A stretch of DNA of 64,000 bases, from positions 372,001-436,000 of the forward strand of contig NZ_CP040709.1 of the NCBI RefSeq assembly GCF_005952805.1, given 5' to 3'. Shown piece by piece: positions 33,722-42,163 of this stretch. The translations under genes were made by a program, and so were the position numbers. Under the pieces are notes generated by a model. The model ran no database searches. It was not told the DNA's origin and saw only the letters and a program-made list of their open reading frames with translations. The number at the start of each line of letters is the position of its first letter. Positions within the stretch are counted from its first letter, which is position 1. The stretch comes from Inhella inkyongensis (GTDB lineage: Bacteria; Pseudomonadota; Gammaproteobacteria; Burkholderiales; Burkholderiaceae_C).

Positions 33722-33760
33722 AAAGCCCGCACAGCAATGGCCGTGCGGGCTTTGTGCTTT
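33722..33760. terminator. Terminator between tRNA-Arg and the porin gene
   Basis: AAAGCCCGCAC at 33722-33732 pairs with GTGCGGGCTTT at 33743-33753. T-rich sequence follows on both strands, so it can end both the tRNA and the convergent porin transcript. Confidence 0.87.
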
Positions 33761-33765
33761 CTGAC

Positions 33766-34908
33766 TCAGAAGGTGGCCTGGGCCGAGAAGGTCAGCATCT
33801 TGTGCTTGCCGAAGAAGTCGTAGAAGGTTGGCGTGGTCTTGTCCTTGGAGATGTCGTACTGCGCCTTGAGGGCCCAGTTCTTGTTCAGGTCGTAGCGCAG
33901 TGACAAGCTGTGCGAGTCGCGCGCTTCGATTCCGAAACCCAAGTCCTTGGTCTCATAGTGCGAGACGGTGGCCATCGGCGTCCAGTCGCCAATCTTGTAG
34001 CCCACCCCGATCAGGTAGTAGTCGTACTGGCCTTTGATGTTCTTTTGCTTGAGCCGATTCAGCTCGGTGCGCACCAGCCAGTTTGCCCCGTCGTAGTTCA
34101 AGGACAGCGCCATGATGGTGGTGGGCTCGGGGTTCAAAAGATTCGTGCGGCCACCGCCCGGGAGGTCTTGCCAAATTGAGTCCTTGTAGCGCATCACCAT
34201 CACGCGGCCATTCCATTCCCCGCGCGTCAGTGTGATGTAGCCGCCGAAAATGTTGCCCCACTTCTCATGCGTGTTGTCGCCCCAATAGATTTGGGTGTTG
34301 TAGGGCGCGTTGCGATGCGTGAAGCTGCCGGCCCAGAGGTTGGCATCCACCGTGAAGCTGCCCCATTGCCCCGTGTAGGCGGCATTGGCGCCGTCGTAGG
34401 CGTAGATGGGCCACCCATAGACATCTTGCGGTGGCCGCACCCAGGGGTAGGCGGTGCCGATATAGAGGAAGTCGCTGTAGTAGTAGAGCGGAATGCGCTT
34501 GCGCCCGGCCTGCAGGGTCCAGTGATCGTTCAGGTTCCAGGAGACATAGGCCCAGTCCAGGGTGGGCTGCATGTCCTTGTTGTTGGGCCGGGCCAGCACC
34601 TGGGCGGTGGCGGAGAACTGATCTCCCATGCGCATCGTGCCCTGAACACCGATGAGTGACTCCTGATCCGCTTGCCAGCCGCGGTTCTTCTCATAGACCC
34701 CGACGTATTCCCAATTGGCAATGGCACAGGGGCACTGGCGGGTCTGGGTGCCGCCGAGCGGCAAGGTCAGCACCTTGTCATCTCCCGAAAGCACTTTGCC
34801 CACGGTGTATTGCCCAAAGCCACTGAGATGGAATTGGACGCCCTCGGCCAGACCCCAGGCCGGCGCCAGGGCCAGGGCGGCTCCAAAGATTGCTGAAGTT
34901 GCTCGCAT
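33766..34908 (-). CDS. Outer-membrane porin-like beta-barrel protein
   Basis: A 380-residue protein with a signal peptide (SAIFGAALALAPAWGLAEG) and alternating beta strands ending in Phe (MLTFSAQATF), the outer-membrane insertion signal. Strands include VQFHLSGFGQYTVGK, LDWAYVSWNLNDHWTLQAGR and YLIGVGYKIGDWTPMATVSH. A CPCAIANWE segment is unusual. It follows a PstS-like gene by 12 bases with GGAG between, so the pair is co-transcribed. It may admit a phosphate-like anion, but this is inferred from the neighbour alone. Confidence 0.8.
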   Translation of the reverse strand: MRATSAIFGAALALAPAWGLAEGVQFHLSGFGQYTVGKVLSGDDKVLTLPLGGTQTRQCPCAIANWEYVGVYEKNRGWQADQESLIGVQGTMRMGDQFSATAQVLARPNNKDMQPTLDWAYVSWNLNDHWTLQAGRKRIPLYYYSDFLYIGTAYPWVRPPQDVYGWPIYAYDGANAAYTGQWGSFTVDANLWAGSFTHRNAPYNTQIYWGDNTHEKWGNIFGGYITLTRGEWNGRVMVMRYKDSIWQDLPGGGRTNLLNPEPTTIMALSLNYDGANWLVRTELNRLKQKNIKGQYDYYLIGVGYKIGDWTPMATVSHYETKDLGFGIEARDSHSLSLRYDLNKNWALKAQYDISKDKTTPTFYDFFGKHKMLTFSAQATF

Positions 34909-34920
34909 GCTGGGCTCCTT

Positions 34921-35373
34921 TTATTTGATTTCTGCGACCACGCGCACGCTGGGGTCCACCAGCGCGGCCTCGATATAGCCCACCATGTTCGGGTTGGCGG
35001 CGATCAACTTCTTGACCGCTGCGCCGTCGCCGGCGTCCTGCGGCGGCTGGCCTTTGCCCGTGAACATGATGCGCGACCAGTAGGCCTTCATCTGGGCCTC
35101 GCTCTTGCCGGCGGCCTTTTGGTAGAAGCCGGAGTAGCCTTCACTGCCGGCCTTTTGATCGATAGGCACGGCCTTCTCGCCGTTGGGGAAGCTCTTGGCT
35201 GTGCCCATGAAGATGGCACTGACCTCATCCGCACTGAGCTTGGGGGGGGCTTTGCTGTCCTTGGCGACGACGACGGCCAGACTTTGGGCCAAGGCGACAG
35301 GACTCCCTGCAAGGGCCCCTAGCAGGGCGGGCAGGAGCAGGGCTCGCAGGCGATGTGGCAGGAACGTGATCAA
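34921..35373 (-). CDS. PstS-like periplasmic phosphate-binding family protein (short)
   Basis: A 150-residue protein starting at TTG 35373, which has GGAGG five bases upstream. It has a signal peptide (ALLLPALLGALAGSPVALAQ) and the PBP-like pattern LSADEVSAIFMGTAKSFPNG, FYQKAAGKSEAQMKAYWSRI and IAANPNMVGYIEAALVDPSV, as in small PstS-like proteins. It is half the length of a true PstS, so it represents one lobe. No pst ABC genes are adjacent; the partner is the porin-like gene. Confidence 0.82.
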   Translation of the reverse strand: MITFLPHRLRALLLPALLGALAGSPVALAQSLAVVVAKDSKAPPKLSADEVSAIFMGTAKSFPNGEKAVPIDQKAGSEGYSGFYQKAAGKSEAQMKAYWSRIMFTGKGQPPQDAGDGAAVKKLIAANPNMVGYIEAALVDPSVRVVAEIK

Positions 35374-35525
35374 GATGACCTCCGCAAATCGTGGAACGCC
35401 TCTACGGTGTGGCCCCGTCTGCTGCAGGCTGCCGACACCCCGACCCCCCTCACAGCCCCATCAAAGCAGCTTGCTCCCGGTCTGGCATCCGGGTTTGCCA
35501 GGGGCTGCGGCGCCCGCGCGACGGC

Positions 35526-36035
35526 TCAGCGCGAAGAAGGAGCTTGGCCGTGCAGGGCCACGGCATCCGGGCCATAGGCCGCCAGGGCTTGTTGAGCCGC
35601 AGGGCTTAGCGGTGTGGCTTGATCAAAGCCCTGGCGCTCCCAAAAGGCGCGCGAGTTCTGCACCGCCACCAGGGCACGAACGCGCTGGCCGGCCTGGGTG
35701 GCAAGGGTGTCAAAGCACTGGCGTAGCTGGGTGCCCAGGCCCCGGCCTTGCCAGTCCGGGTGTATGGCCAGGTCGTGCAAGTAGTAGCAGTCGGGATCGG
35801 CCGGCAACAGGGTCAGAGCACCGTGCAGCGCCAGGGGCTGGCCCAGGCGCGCCGGGTGTGAGAACAGATAGGCGCCCACCTGCGCCTCGGCCTGGGCCAC
35901 CCAGCAACCCTGCGGGTAAAGCGCCAGCTTGGCGCCCAACACCGTCCAGTCTTCATGGAAGTGGGGGCCGTAGGCGGCCTGCTGAATCGCCAGCACCGCA
36001 GCGGCGTCGCTGGCGTGCATCGGGCGCAGCTTCAT
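35526..36035 (-). CDS. GNAT family N-acetyltransferase
   Basis: A 169-residue protein with the GNAT start (MKLRPMHASDAAAVLAIQQA), the acetyl-CoA loop LAIHPDWQGRGLGTQL and VAVQNSRAFWERQGF. The substrate is unknown. The ATG overlaps the stop of the DUF3820 gene by four bases. Confidence 0.9.
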   Translation of the reverse strand: MKLRPMHASDAAAVLAIQQAAYGPHFHEDWTVLGAKLALYPQGCWVAQAEAQVGAYLFSHPARLGQPLALHGALTLLPADPDCYYLHDLAIHPDWQGRGLGTQLRQCFDTLATQAGQRVRALVAVQNSRAFWERQGFDQATPLSPAAQQALAAYGPDAVALHGQAPSSR

Positions 36036-36259
36036 GGGCGGCGGGGCGGGCCGGCGCGCAGCGGCCGCAGCAACTCATGCAAGCCGTTGTGATCGATCTC
36101 GAACATCAGCTCCAGCAGGCGTCCGATCTCGCCCTTGGGAAAGCCTTCGCGGGCGAACCAGTGGAGGTAGTTGCCCGGCAGGTCGGCGATCACCACGCCC
36201 TGGTGCTTGCCGAAGGGCATGGTCTGCGTGACGAGTGCTTCCAGATCCTGGGCGCGCAT
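36032..36259 (-). CDS. DUF3820 family small protein
   Basis: A 75-residue protein with MPFGKHQGVVIADLPGNYLH and WFAREGFPKGEIGRLLELM, the DUF3820 core related to a putative quorum-sensing-regulated virulence factor fold. The function is unknown. It lies two bases after nadC and overlaps the GNAT gene, forming a nadC-DUF3820-GNAT unit. Confidence 0.88.
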   Translation of the reverse strand: MRAQDLEALVTQTMPFGKHQGVVIADLPGNYLHWFAREGFPKGEIGRLLELMFEIDHNGLHELLRPLRAGPPRRP

Positions 36260-36261
36260 GG

Positions 36262-37128
36262 TCAGGCCGGGCCCAACACCCGCATCGAGTAGTCGGTGGC
36301 CTGCACATCCTTGGTCAGGGTGCCCAGGCTGATGCGGTCCACACCGGTGGCGGCGGTTTCGCGCAGGCGCTCCAGCGTCAGGCCGCCGCTGGCCTCCAGC
36401 AAGGCGCGGCCTTGGGTCAGGGCCACGGCCTCGCGCATCAGGGCGGGGCTGAAGTTGTCCAGCAGCACGCTCACGGCACCGGCGTCCAGGGCCTCGCGCA
36501 GTTGGTCCACGGTCTCGACCTCAATCTGAATACCCACACCGCTGTGGAGTGCCTGAGCTGCGCGCAGTGCCGCGGCCACGCCACCGGCGGCGGCGATGTG
36601 GTTCTCTTTGATCAGGATGCCGTCGTACAGCGCCAGGCGCTGGTTGGCGCCGCCGCCGATGCGCACCGCGTACTTCTGCGCCAGCCGCAGGCCCGGCAGG
36701 GTCTTGCGTGTGTCCAGCACCACGCAGCCGCGAGGGTTGGGGCTGGCGCCGTCGATGGCGCGGGCGTGCTGGCGGGTGCGCGTGGCCACGGCCGAGAGGG
36801 TCTGCAGGAAGTTGAGCGCCGGACGCTCGGCGCTCAAGAGCGCGCGGCCATCGGCTTCGATGTCAAGAATGACCTGGTCGGGCTGCATGTCGGCGCCTTC
36901 GGTCACATGCCAGCGCAGGATGGCGTTGGGGTCCAGGGCCAGGAAGACGTCGTTGAACCACGGCTGGCCGCAGCACACGGCCGCTTCGCGTACGCGCACC
37001 TGGGCCAGTACGCGCTGCCCGGCGGGCGTCAGACGGGCGGTCCAGTCGGCCACGCCGATGTCTTCGAACAGGGCGTCGCGCACATTGCGCGCACGCGCTT
37101 CGCTCAGGGTTTCGTTGTGGTCGAACAA
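36262..37128 (-). CDS. nadC: Nicotinate-nucleotide pyrophosphorylase (quinolinate phosphoribosyltransferase)
   Basis: A 288-residue protein. The start is TTG 37128 with GGAG six bases upstream; no in-frame ATG is near. It has the NadC N-terminus (ARNVRDALFEDIG), the core NFLQTLSAVATRTRQHARAI, RKTLPGLRLAQKYAVRIGGG and IKENHI, and the barrel end SGGLTLERLRETAATGVDRI. It makes nicotinate mononucleotide from quinolinate and PRPP in NAD synthesis. nadA and nadB are not in the window. Confidence 0.95.
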   Translation of the reverse strand: MFDHNETLSEARARNVRDALFEDIGVADWTARLTPAGQRVLAQVRVREAAVCCGQPWFNDVFLALDPNAILRWHVTEGADMQPDQVILDIEADGRALLSAERPALNFLQTLSAVATRTRQHARAIDGASPNPRGCVVLDTRKTLPGLRLAQKYAVRIGGGANQRLALYDGILIKENHIAAAGGVAAALRAAQALHSGVGIQIEVETVDQLREALDAGAVSVLLDNFSPALMREAVALTQGRALLEASGGLTLERLRETAATGVDRISLGTLTKDVQATDYSMRVLGPA

Positions 37129-37177
37129 GGGGATCTCCGAATGGGGCAGGCCGCGTGCGGCATTGTCTGGTCCCGGC

Positions 37178-38221
37178 TCAGCGCCGGCTCGGGGACAGGG
37201 GGCTCGTCTCGCCCGCAGCTTGCCAGGCGCTGCCAGGTGCTTGGTGTTCCAGCTCGGCTTGCAGGTCGACGTAGCGCCACAGATGCTGCAGCGCGCCGGC
37301 CAGATCACCGCGTCGCTCCAGCAGTTGGGCCAACTGCCGGTGTGCCAGGCCTTGCTGGGGTTTGGATTGGATGCGTTCGGCCAGCGCCAGCGCATGCCGG
37401 GTGGCGCCCACGGCTGCGTTCTCATCGCCGCGCGCCAGGGCGATGGCGGTCCAGGTGCGGCTGGCCGCGCCTTCCAGCCAGTGGTGTTGCAGGCGGCCGG
37501 CGATGTCCAGGGCCAGCCGGCAATCGGCCGTGGCCCATTGCAGGTCGCCGCGCGCCAAGGCGGCCTGGGCCAGATGCCAATGGGCCTCGCCCTCGAACTC
37601 GCGGTGGCCGCCGCGCCGCGCCGCGGCCAGGCCGTGGCTGAACTGGCGTTCGGCGTCCTCCAACTGGCCAGACTCCAAATGACCCACGCCGAGGTTCAGG
37701 GCCAGCTTGGCGCTCAGGTAGTCGTCCTGCAGTGGCTTGAGCAGCGGCGCGGCCTCGCGCAAGGCGCGCAGGCCGCTGTGCCAGGCGCCGCGCGCGAACT
37801 GAATTTGGCCCAGGCCGATGCGGGCGGCCACGCCCACCCGGGCGTCGCCGGCGCGTTCCGCCCCATCCAGGGCTTGAGACCACTGCTCGCTGGCCTGCAG
37901 GTAGTGCCCCAGCTGGTAATCGATGCGGCCGAGGGCCTCGGCCATGCGAGCGGACTGCGGTAGCCAGCCTTGCTCCTGGGCCAGCCGGGCGCCTTGCTGC
38001 AGGGCCTCGCGCAACTCCAGCGCACGACCGCGATGTTCCAGTAAATAAAAGCGCAGATAGAGCGCATCCAGCGCAGCGGCACCTTGGTCGCGCTCGCGCG
38101 CCGCTTGCTCCAGGGCTTGCAGGCGGCGCAGGGTGCAGTCCGGGTGACGCTGCGCCATGCGGGACAGGCGGCTTGCGCGTTCGGCCAGGGCGGGAAGGGT
38201 GGGGTGGATCGCAGGCAGCAC
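37178..38221 (-). CDS. TPR-repeat protein
   Basis: A 347-residue protein made of repeated Ala/Leu-rich helix pairs with TPR spacing, for example LGRIDYQLGHYLQASEQWSQ, LALNLGVGHLESGQLEDAER and AHWHLAQAALARGDLQWATA. No signal peptide, catalytic or DNA-binding domain is seen. Similar TPR arrays form the N-terminal half of some diguanylate cyclases, but here the gene ends after the repeats. It is divergent from the GlcNAc kinase gene. Confidence 0.8.
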   Translation of the reverse strand: MLPAIHPTLPALAERASRLSRMAQRHPDCTLRRLQALEQAARERDQGAAALDALYLRFYLLEHRGRALELREALQQGARLAQEQGWLPQSARMAEALGRIDYQLGHYLQASEQWSQALDGAERAGDARVGVAARIGLGQIQFARGAWHSGLRALREAAPLLKPLQDDYLSAKLALNLGVGHLESGQLEDAERQFSHGLAAARRGGHREFEGEAHWHLAQAALARGDLQWATADCRLALDIAGRLQHHWLEGAASRTWTAIALARGDENAAVGATRHALALAERIQSKPQQGLAHRQLAQLLERRGDLAGALQHLWRYVDLQAELEHQAPGSAWQAAGETSPLSPSRR

Positions 38222-38267
38222 GGTAGGCGGGGCAGGAAAGGGCGGGTTAATTCCAGTTTGCTACCAA

Positions 38268-38296
38268 TTGACCTGTTTGCTGGTTGGTATTAGACT
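38268..38296 (+). promoter_or_regulatory. Sigma-70-like promoter of the GlcNAc operon
   Basis: TTGACC at 38268-38273 and TAGACT at 38291-38296 are separated by exactly 17 bases. The predicted transcription start falls within a few bases of the ATG at 38304. The operator-like sequence at 38284-38298 covers the -10 box. Confidence 0.6.
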
Positions 38297-38298
38297 GG
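38284..38298 (+). promoter_or_regulatory. Candidate NagQ operator at the GlcNAc operon
   Basis: TTGGTATTAGACTGG overlaps the -10 element. It shares TTGGTATT-N2-ACTGG with the chitinase upstream region (minus strand, 47051-47066) and TGGTA-N6-TGG with the receptor upstream region (47204-47217). The motif resembles the TGGTCTAGACCA sites of GntR/HutC-type GlcNAc regulators such as DasR. The GntR gene is the second gene of this operon. Confidence 0.6.
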
Positions 38299-38303
38299 TA
38301 TCC

Positions 38304-39239
38304 ATGTTGTGCCCGTCATCTGCCGCCATTGTTGCGCCGAAATCCGAGCCAGCCGCTGGGCTGGCGCAAGCGGTTCGCTACTGGATCGGTGTGGACGGCG
38401 GCGGCACCCACACCCGGCTGCGCCTGTGGGAGCGCCGCGCGGCGGATTGGGTCTGCTTGGGTGAGGGGCAGGCCGGCCCCTCGGCCTTGGGCCAGGGGGT
38501 GGGTCAGGCCTGGCGTCAGATTGGCGAGGCCTTGGCCGCCGCCGCGGTGCAGGCTGGGCATGCGGTGCCGCATTGGGCCCAGTGCGCGCTAGGGCTGGGC
38601 TTGTCCGGCGCCAACGACCCGGCGTTGGCCCAGGCCTTTCGTGCAGCCGACCCGGGCTGCGCCCGCCTGGCCCTGGCCAGTGACGCATTGACCGGCGTGC
38701 TGGGCGCCCACGGCGGGCAACCGGGTGCGTTGTTGATCGCTGGCACGGGGTCAGTGGCGCTGGCCCTGCACGCCGATGGTCGCCAAGTGGCGGTGGGCGG
38801 CTGGGGTTGGCTGAATGGGGACGAGGGCAGCGGGGCCTGGATTGGCAAGGCCGTGATGCAGCACGCCCAGCGTGCGCTGGACCATCGCGACCCCGCCGGC
38901 CCCCTGGCCCAGGCCATTTGGGCGCGCTGTGGGGCGAGCGCCGAAGCCCTGCTGGCCTGGTGCGCCGAGTCCGGCCAGGCGCGCTATGCCAGTCTGGCCC
39001 CCTTGGCGTTCGACTGTGCAGCGCAAGACCCCGCCGCCGCCCGCCTGTTGCAGGAGGCGGTGCAGCAACTGGAAGCCATGGTGGCCGCCGTCGACCCGCA
39101 AGCCAGCCTGCCCCTGGTGCTGAGCGGCACGGTGGCTGCGCGGCTTGCGCCACAGTTCAGCGCCGCGCTGCGCGCCCGCGTGGTGGTGCCCCAGGGCGAT
39201 GCCTTGGATGGCGCCCTGCGCCTTCTGCAATCCGCTTGA
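38304..39239 (+). CDS. N-acetylglucosamine kinase (BadF/BadG/BcrA/BcrD ATPase family)
   Basis: A 311-residue protein with the ATPase phosphate loops DGGGTHTRL (31-39) and LIAGTGSVAL, plus GGWGWLNGDEGSGAWIG, the pattern of BadF-type GlcNAc and glucosamine kinases. It would convert cytosolic GlcNAc to GlcNAc-6-phosphate, the substrate of NagA encoded two genes on. The 24 residues before AVRYWIGVDGGG are not typical of the fold, so the true start may lie later than ATG 38304. Confidence 0.85.
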   Translation: MLCPSSAAIVAPKSEPAAGLAQAVRYWIGVDGGGTHTRLRLWERRAADWVCLGEGQAGPSALGQGVGQAWRQIGEALAAAAVQAGHAVPHWAQCALGLGLSGANDPALAQAFRAADPGCARLALASDALTGVLGAHGGQPGALLIAGTGSVALALHADGRQVAVGGWGWLNGDEGSGAWIGKAVMQHAQRALDHRDPAGPLAQAIWARCGASAEALLAWCAESGQARYASLAPLAFDCAAQDPAAARLLQEAVQQLEAMVAAVDPQASLPLVLSGTVAARLAPQFSAALRARVVVPQGDALDGALRLLQSA

Positions 39240-39246
39240 GAACCCC

Positions 39247-40002
39247 ATGACCGACGCCAAGAAGTCCCCTCTGCTGTCCTTTCAGCCCGACCCCACGGCC
39301 GCCTCGCCGCTGTATCTGCAGCTGGCCCTGGCCCTGGCCAAGGCGATTCAGGAAGGACGCTTCCAGGCCAATGAGGCCCTGCCCTCGGAGCGCGTGTTGG
39401 CCGAGGAGCTCGCCATCTCGCGCGTGACGGCGCGCAAGGCCATCGAGCGCCTGGTGGAGCAGGGCCTGATCGTCAGCAAGCGCGGCTCGGGCAACTACAT
39501 CGCCCCGCGCTTGGAGCAGCCGCTCACGCGCCTGTCCAGCTTTTCTGAAGAACTGCACCAGCGCGGCTTCGTGCCGCAATCGCGCTGGGTGGCGCGGGGC
39601 TTTCGCGTGCCGGCCGCCGATGAGCAGATCGCGCTCGAACCCAAGGCCGGCGAGCGCGTGGCGCGCCTGGAGCGCCTGCGCCTGGCCGACGGCGTGATCA
39701 TGGCCTACGAAGTCAGCGTGCTGCCCGAGTCGGTGCTGCCCGATCCCGAGGCGGTCAGCGCTTCGCTCTATGCCCATCTGGCCCTGAGCGGCCAGGCCCC
39801 GGTGCGGGCCCTACAGCACATCCGCGCCATCAATGCCGACGCCAAGCTGGCGGCCCTGCTCGAGATCGCGGTCGGCACGGCGGTGCTCTTCATCACCCGG
39901 GTTGGCTATTTGGCCGACGGGCGCGCGGTCGAGCTGACCCATTCCTACTGCCGCAGCGACTACTACGACTTCGTCGCAGAGATGAGGAGAGACCCGGCAT
40001 GA
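39247..40002 (+). CDS. nagQ: GntR/HutC family regulator of GlcNAc use (NagQ type)
   Basis: A 251-residue protein. The N-terminal winged helix-turn-helix (about 20-90) includes EALPSERVLAEELAISRVTA and VEQGLIVSKRGSGNYI; the C-terminal UTRA ligand domain includes FSEELHQRGF, RLRLADGVIMAYEVSVLPES and ELTHSYCRSDYYDF. UTRA domains of this type bind GlcNAc-6-phosphate. The name NagQ follows its place between a GlcNAc kinase and nagA in a betaproteobacterium. It overlaps nagA by four bases. Confidence 0.88.
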   Translation: MTDAKKSPLLSFQPDPTAASPLYLQLALALAKAIQEGRFQANEALPSERVLAEELAISRVTARKAIERLVEQGLIVSKRGSGNYIAPRLEQPLTRLSSFSEELHQRGFVPQSRWVARGFRVPAADEQIALEPKAGERVARLERLRLADGVIMAYEVSVLPESVLPDPEAVSASLYAHLALSGQAPVRALQHIRAINADAKLAALLEIAVGTAVLFITRVGYLADGRAVELTHSYCRSDYYDFVAEMRRDPA

Positions 40003-41114
40003 CCGAGCTGACGGGTCACATCCTCACTCCTGAAGGCTGGCTGGAAGGCCGGCTCGCGGTAGGTGGCGACGGCCGCATCGCTGCCCTCGAGGGGCGTGCG
40101 GTGGATGAGGCCCGGGTGCGTGCCAGTGAAGCGCCTGTGATCCTGCCTGGCTTCATCGATTTGCATGTGCACGGCGGCGGTGGGCGCGACACGATGGAAG
40201 GCGGCGACGCTGTGGCCACCCTGGCCCGTCTGCATGCCCGGCACGGCACCACCAGCTTGTTGGCCACCACGATGACGGCGCCGCCCGCCGACATTCGCCA
40301 TTCCTTTGAGGGGCTGGCGCCCCTGTGTCGCCAGCGCCCCGCCGCCGGCGCCCGCGTGCTGGGGGTGCACCTGGAGGGCCCCTTCATCAGTCCCGGCAAG
40401 CTTGGGGCGCAGCCGGATCAGGCCTGCCCGGCGAGCCTGGATCTGGTGCGCGAGCTCCACGCCATCGCGCCCATCCGCCTGCTGACCCTGGCACCTGAGC
40501 TGCCCGGCCATCTGGCCCTGATTCCCGAACTGGTGGGCCTGGGCCTGCGGGTTCAGATCGGCCACAGCCTGGCCAGCTACGAAGAGGGTCTGGCGGCGCT
40601 GCAGGCGGGCGCGGCCGGCTTCACGCATCTGTTCAACGCCATGACGCCCCTGCACCACCGCGAGCCTGGGCTGGTGGGCACGGCGCTGGCACATGCGCAG
40701 CATGCCGAGATCATTCCCGATCTGGTCCATGTGCACCCGGGGGCCATCCGCGCGGCGTTGCGGGCCATCCCCGGCCTGTATTGCGTGAGCGACGCCACCG
40801 CGGCAGCGGGCATGCCCGACGGCGAGTACCGCCTGGGCTCGCATCGCGTCACCAAATGCATGGGCGGCGTGCGCCTGGCTGACGGCACCCTGGCCGGCAG
40901 CACCCTGACCCTGGATCAGGCGCTGCGCAATCTGGTGGGGCTGGGCCTGAGCCTGGCCGAGGCCAGCGCCCGCGTCAGTCGCCATGCCGCCGACTACCTG
41001 GGCTTGAGCGACCGCGGCCGCTTGGCAGTGGGCGCTTGGGCCGATGGGGTGCAACTGGAGCCCGGCGCGCTGACGCTGCAGGGCGTGATCGTCGAAGGAG
41101 AACGCATTTGTTGA
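39999..41114 (+). CDS. nagA: N-acetylglucosamine-6-phosphate deacetylase
   Basis: A 371-residue amidohydrolase with GFIDLHVHGGGG (His56, His58), the metal-binding glutamate in GVHLEGPFISP, IGHSLAS and THLFNAMTPLHHREPG, and the catalytic aspartate in VSDATAAAG. It removes acetate from GlcNAc-6-phosphate in the cytosol. It follows nagQ with an ATGA overlap and overlaps the deaminase gene. Confidence 0.95.
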   Translation: MTELTGHILTPEGWLEGRLAVGGDGRIAALEGRAVDEARVRASEAPVILPGFIDLHVHGGGGRDTMEGGDAVATLARLHARHGTTSLLATTMTAPPADIRHSFEGLAPLCRQRPAAGARVLGVHLEGPFISPGKLGAQPDQACPASLDLVRELHAIAPIRLLTLAPELPGHLALIPELVGLGLRVQIGHSLASYEEGLAALQAGAAGFTHLFNAMTPLHHREPGLVGTALAHAQHAEIIPDLVHVHPGAIRAALRAIPGLYCVSDATAAAGMPDGEYRLGSHRVTKCMGGVRLADGTLAGSTLTLDQALRNLVGLGLSLAEASARVSRHAADYLGLSDRGRLAVGAWADGVQLEPGALTLQGVIVEGERIC

Positions 41115-42163
41115 CTACCCCCCTGAGCGCCACCCCACCCGCCCTCTCCAGGATGGCGCTGGAATGCCGTGCCGCCGCCGAGGTGGTGGCCGCCCAACTG
41201 GCCCAGGATGCCGAGGTCTACGCCGCCTTCACTCACAGCCTGCGGCAGCAGGCGCCGGCGGTCCTGGCCACGATTGCACGCGGCAGCTCGGACCATGCCG
41301 CGCATTACCTGGCCTATCTGGTGATGGCGCGGCTGGGGCTGCTGGTGGCTTCGCTGCCCATGTCCCTGGTGACGCTTTACCGCAGCCCCCTGCATTGCCG
41401 CGGCGTGGTCGGGCTGGCCTTTTCGCAAAGCGGGCAGAGCCCCGACCTGATCGCCCCGACCGACTATCTGCGCCAGGGCGGTGCGCGGACCGCGGCCTTT
41501 GTGAACGATGCGCAGTCACCGTTGGCGCGTGCGGCCGAGTTCGTGCTGCCGCTGCGCGCCGGCCCCGAGCTGAGCGTGGCCGCGACCAAGAGCTATATCG
41601 CCCAGCTCAGCGCCAGCGCGCGCCTGATGGCCGAGTGGCAGGATGACGCCGCGCTGCGCGCCGCCCTCCACGCCCTGCCCGAGGCCCTGGCACGCGCCGC
41701 GGGCCTGGACTGGGGGCGTGCTCTGCCTGCGCTGCAGGGCGTGGACCGGCTCTTCGTCATCGGCCGTGGTCCCAGCCTGGCCATTGCGGAGGAAGCGGCG
41801 CTGAAGTTCAAGGAGACCTGCGGCATCTCGGCCGAGGCCTTCTCGGGTGCCGAGGTGCAGCATGGGCCCATGGCCCTGGTGGGCCAGGGCTTTGCCACGC
41901 TGGTGTTCGCGCCACGCGGGCCGGCTCAGGCCCAGCTGGTGGAGTTGGCCGCCAATTTGCGCCAGCGCGGCGCCACGGTGCTGTTGGCCGCGCCGGCCGG
42001 CACCCCGGGTGCCGACCTGCCCCTGCACAGCACGGGGCACGAACACCTGGACCCGATTGCCGCCATCCAGAGCTTCTATCCGATGGTGGAGCAACTGGCG
42101 CGAGCGCGCGGCCTGGACCCCGACCAGCCGCCCCACCTCAGCAAGGTCACCCGGACCCAGTGA
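41108..42163 (+). CDS. SIS-domain glucosamine-6-phosphate deaminase (NagB-II type)
   Basis: A 351-residue protein with two SIS domains: IARGSSDHAAHYLAYLVMA, LAFSQSGQSPDLI, VAATKSYIAQL and then VIGRGPSLAIAEEAALKFKE. It lacks the glutaminase domain of GlmS, so it fits the NagB-II deaminases that yield fructose-6-phosphate and ammonia. The start is TTG 41108, with GGAG seven bases upstream inside the end of nagA; a second TTG follows directly. Confidence 0.9.
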   Translation: MLTTPLSATPPALSRMALECRAAAEVVAAQLAQDAEVYAAFTHSLRQQAPAVLATIARGSSDHAAHYLAYLVMARLGLLVASLPMSLVTLYRSPLHCRGVVGLAFSQSGQSPDLIAPTDYLRQGGARTAAFVNDAQSPLARAAEFVLPLRAGPELSVAATKSYIAQLSASARLMAEWQDDAALRAALHALPEALARAAGLDWGRALPALQGVDRLFVIGRGPSLAIAEEAALKFKETCGISAEAFSGAEVQHGPMALVGQGFATLVFAPRGPAQAQLVELAANLRQRGATVLLAAPAGTPGADLPLHSTGHEHLDPIAAIQSFYPMVEQLARARGLDPDQPPHLSKVTRTQ

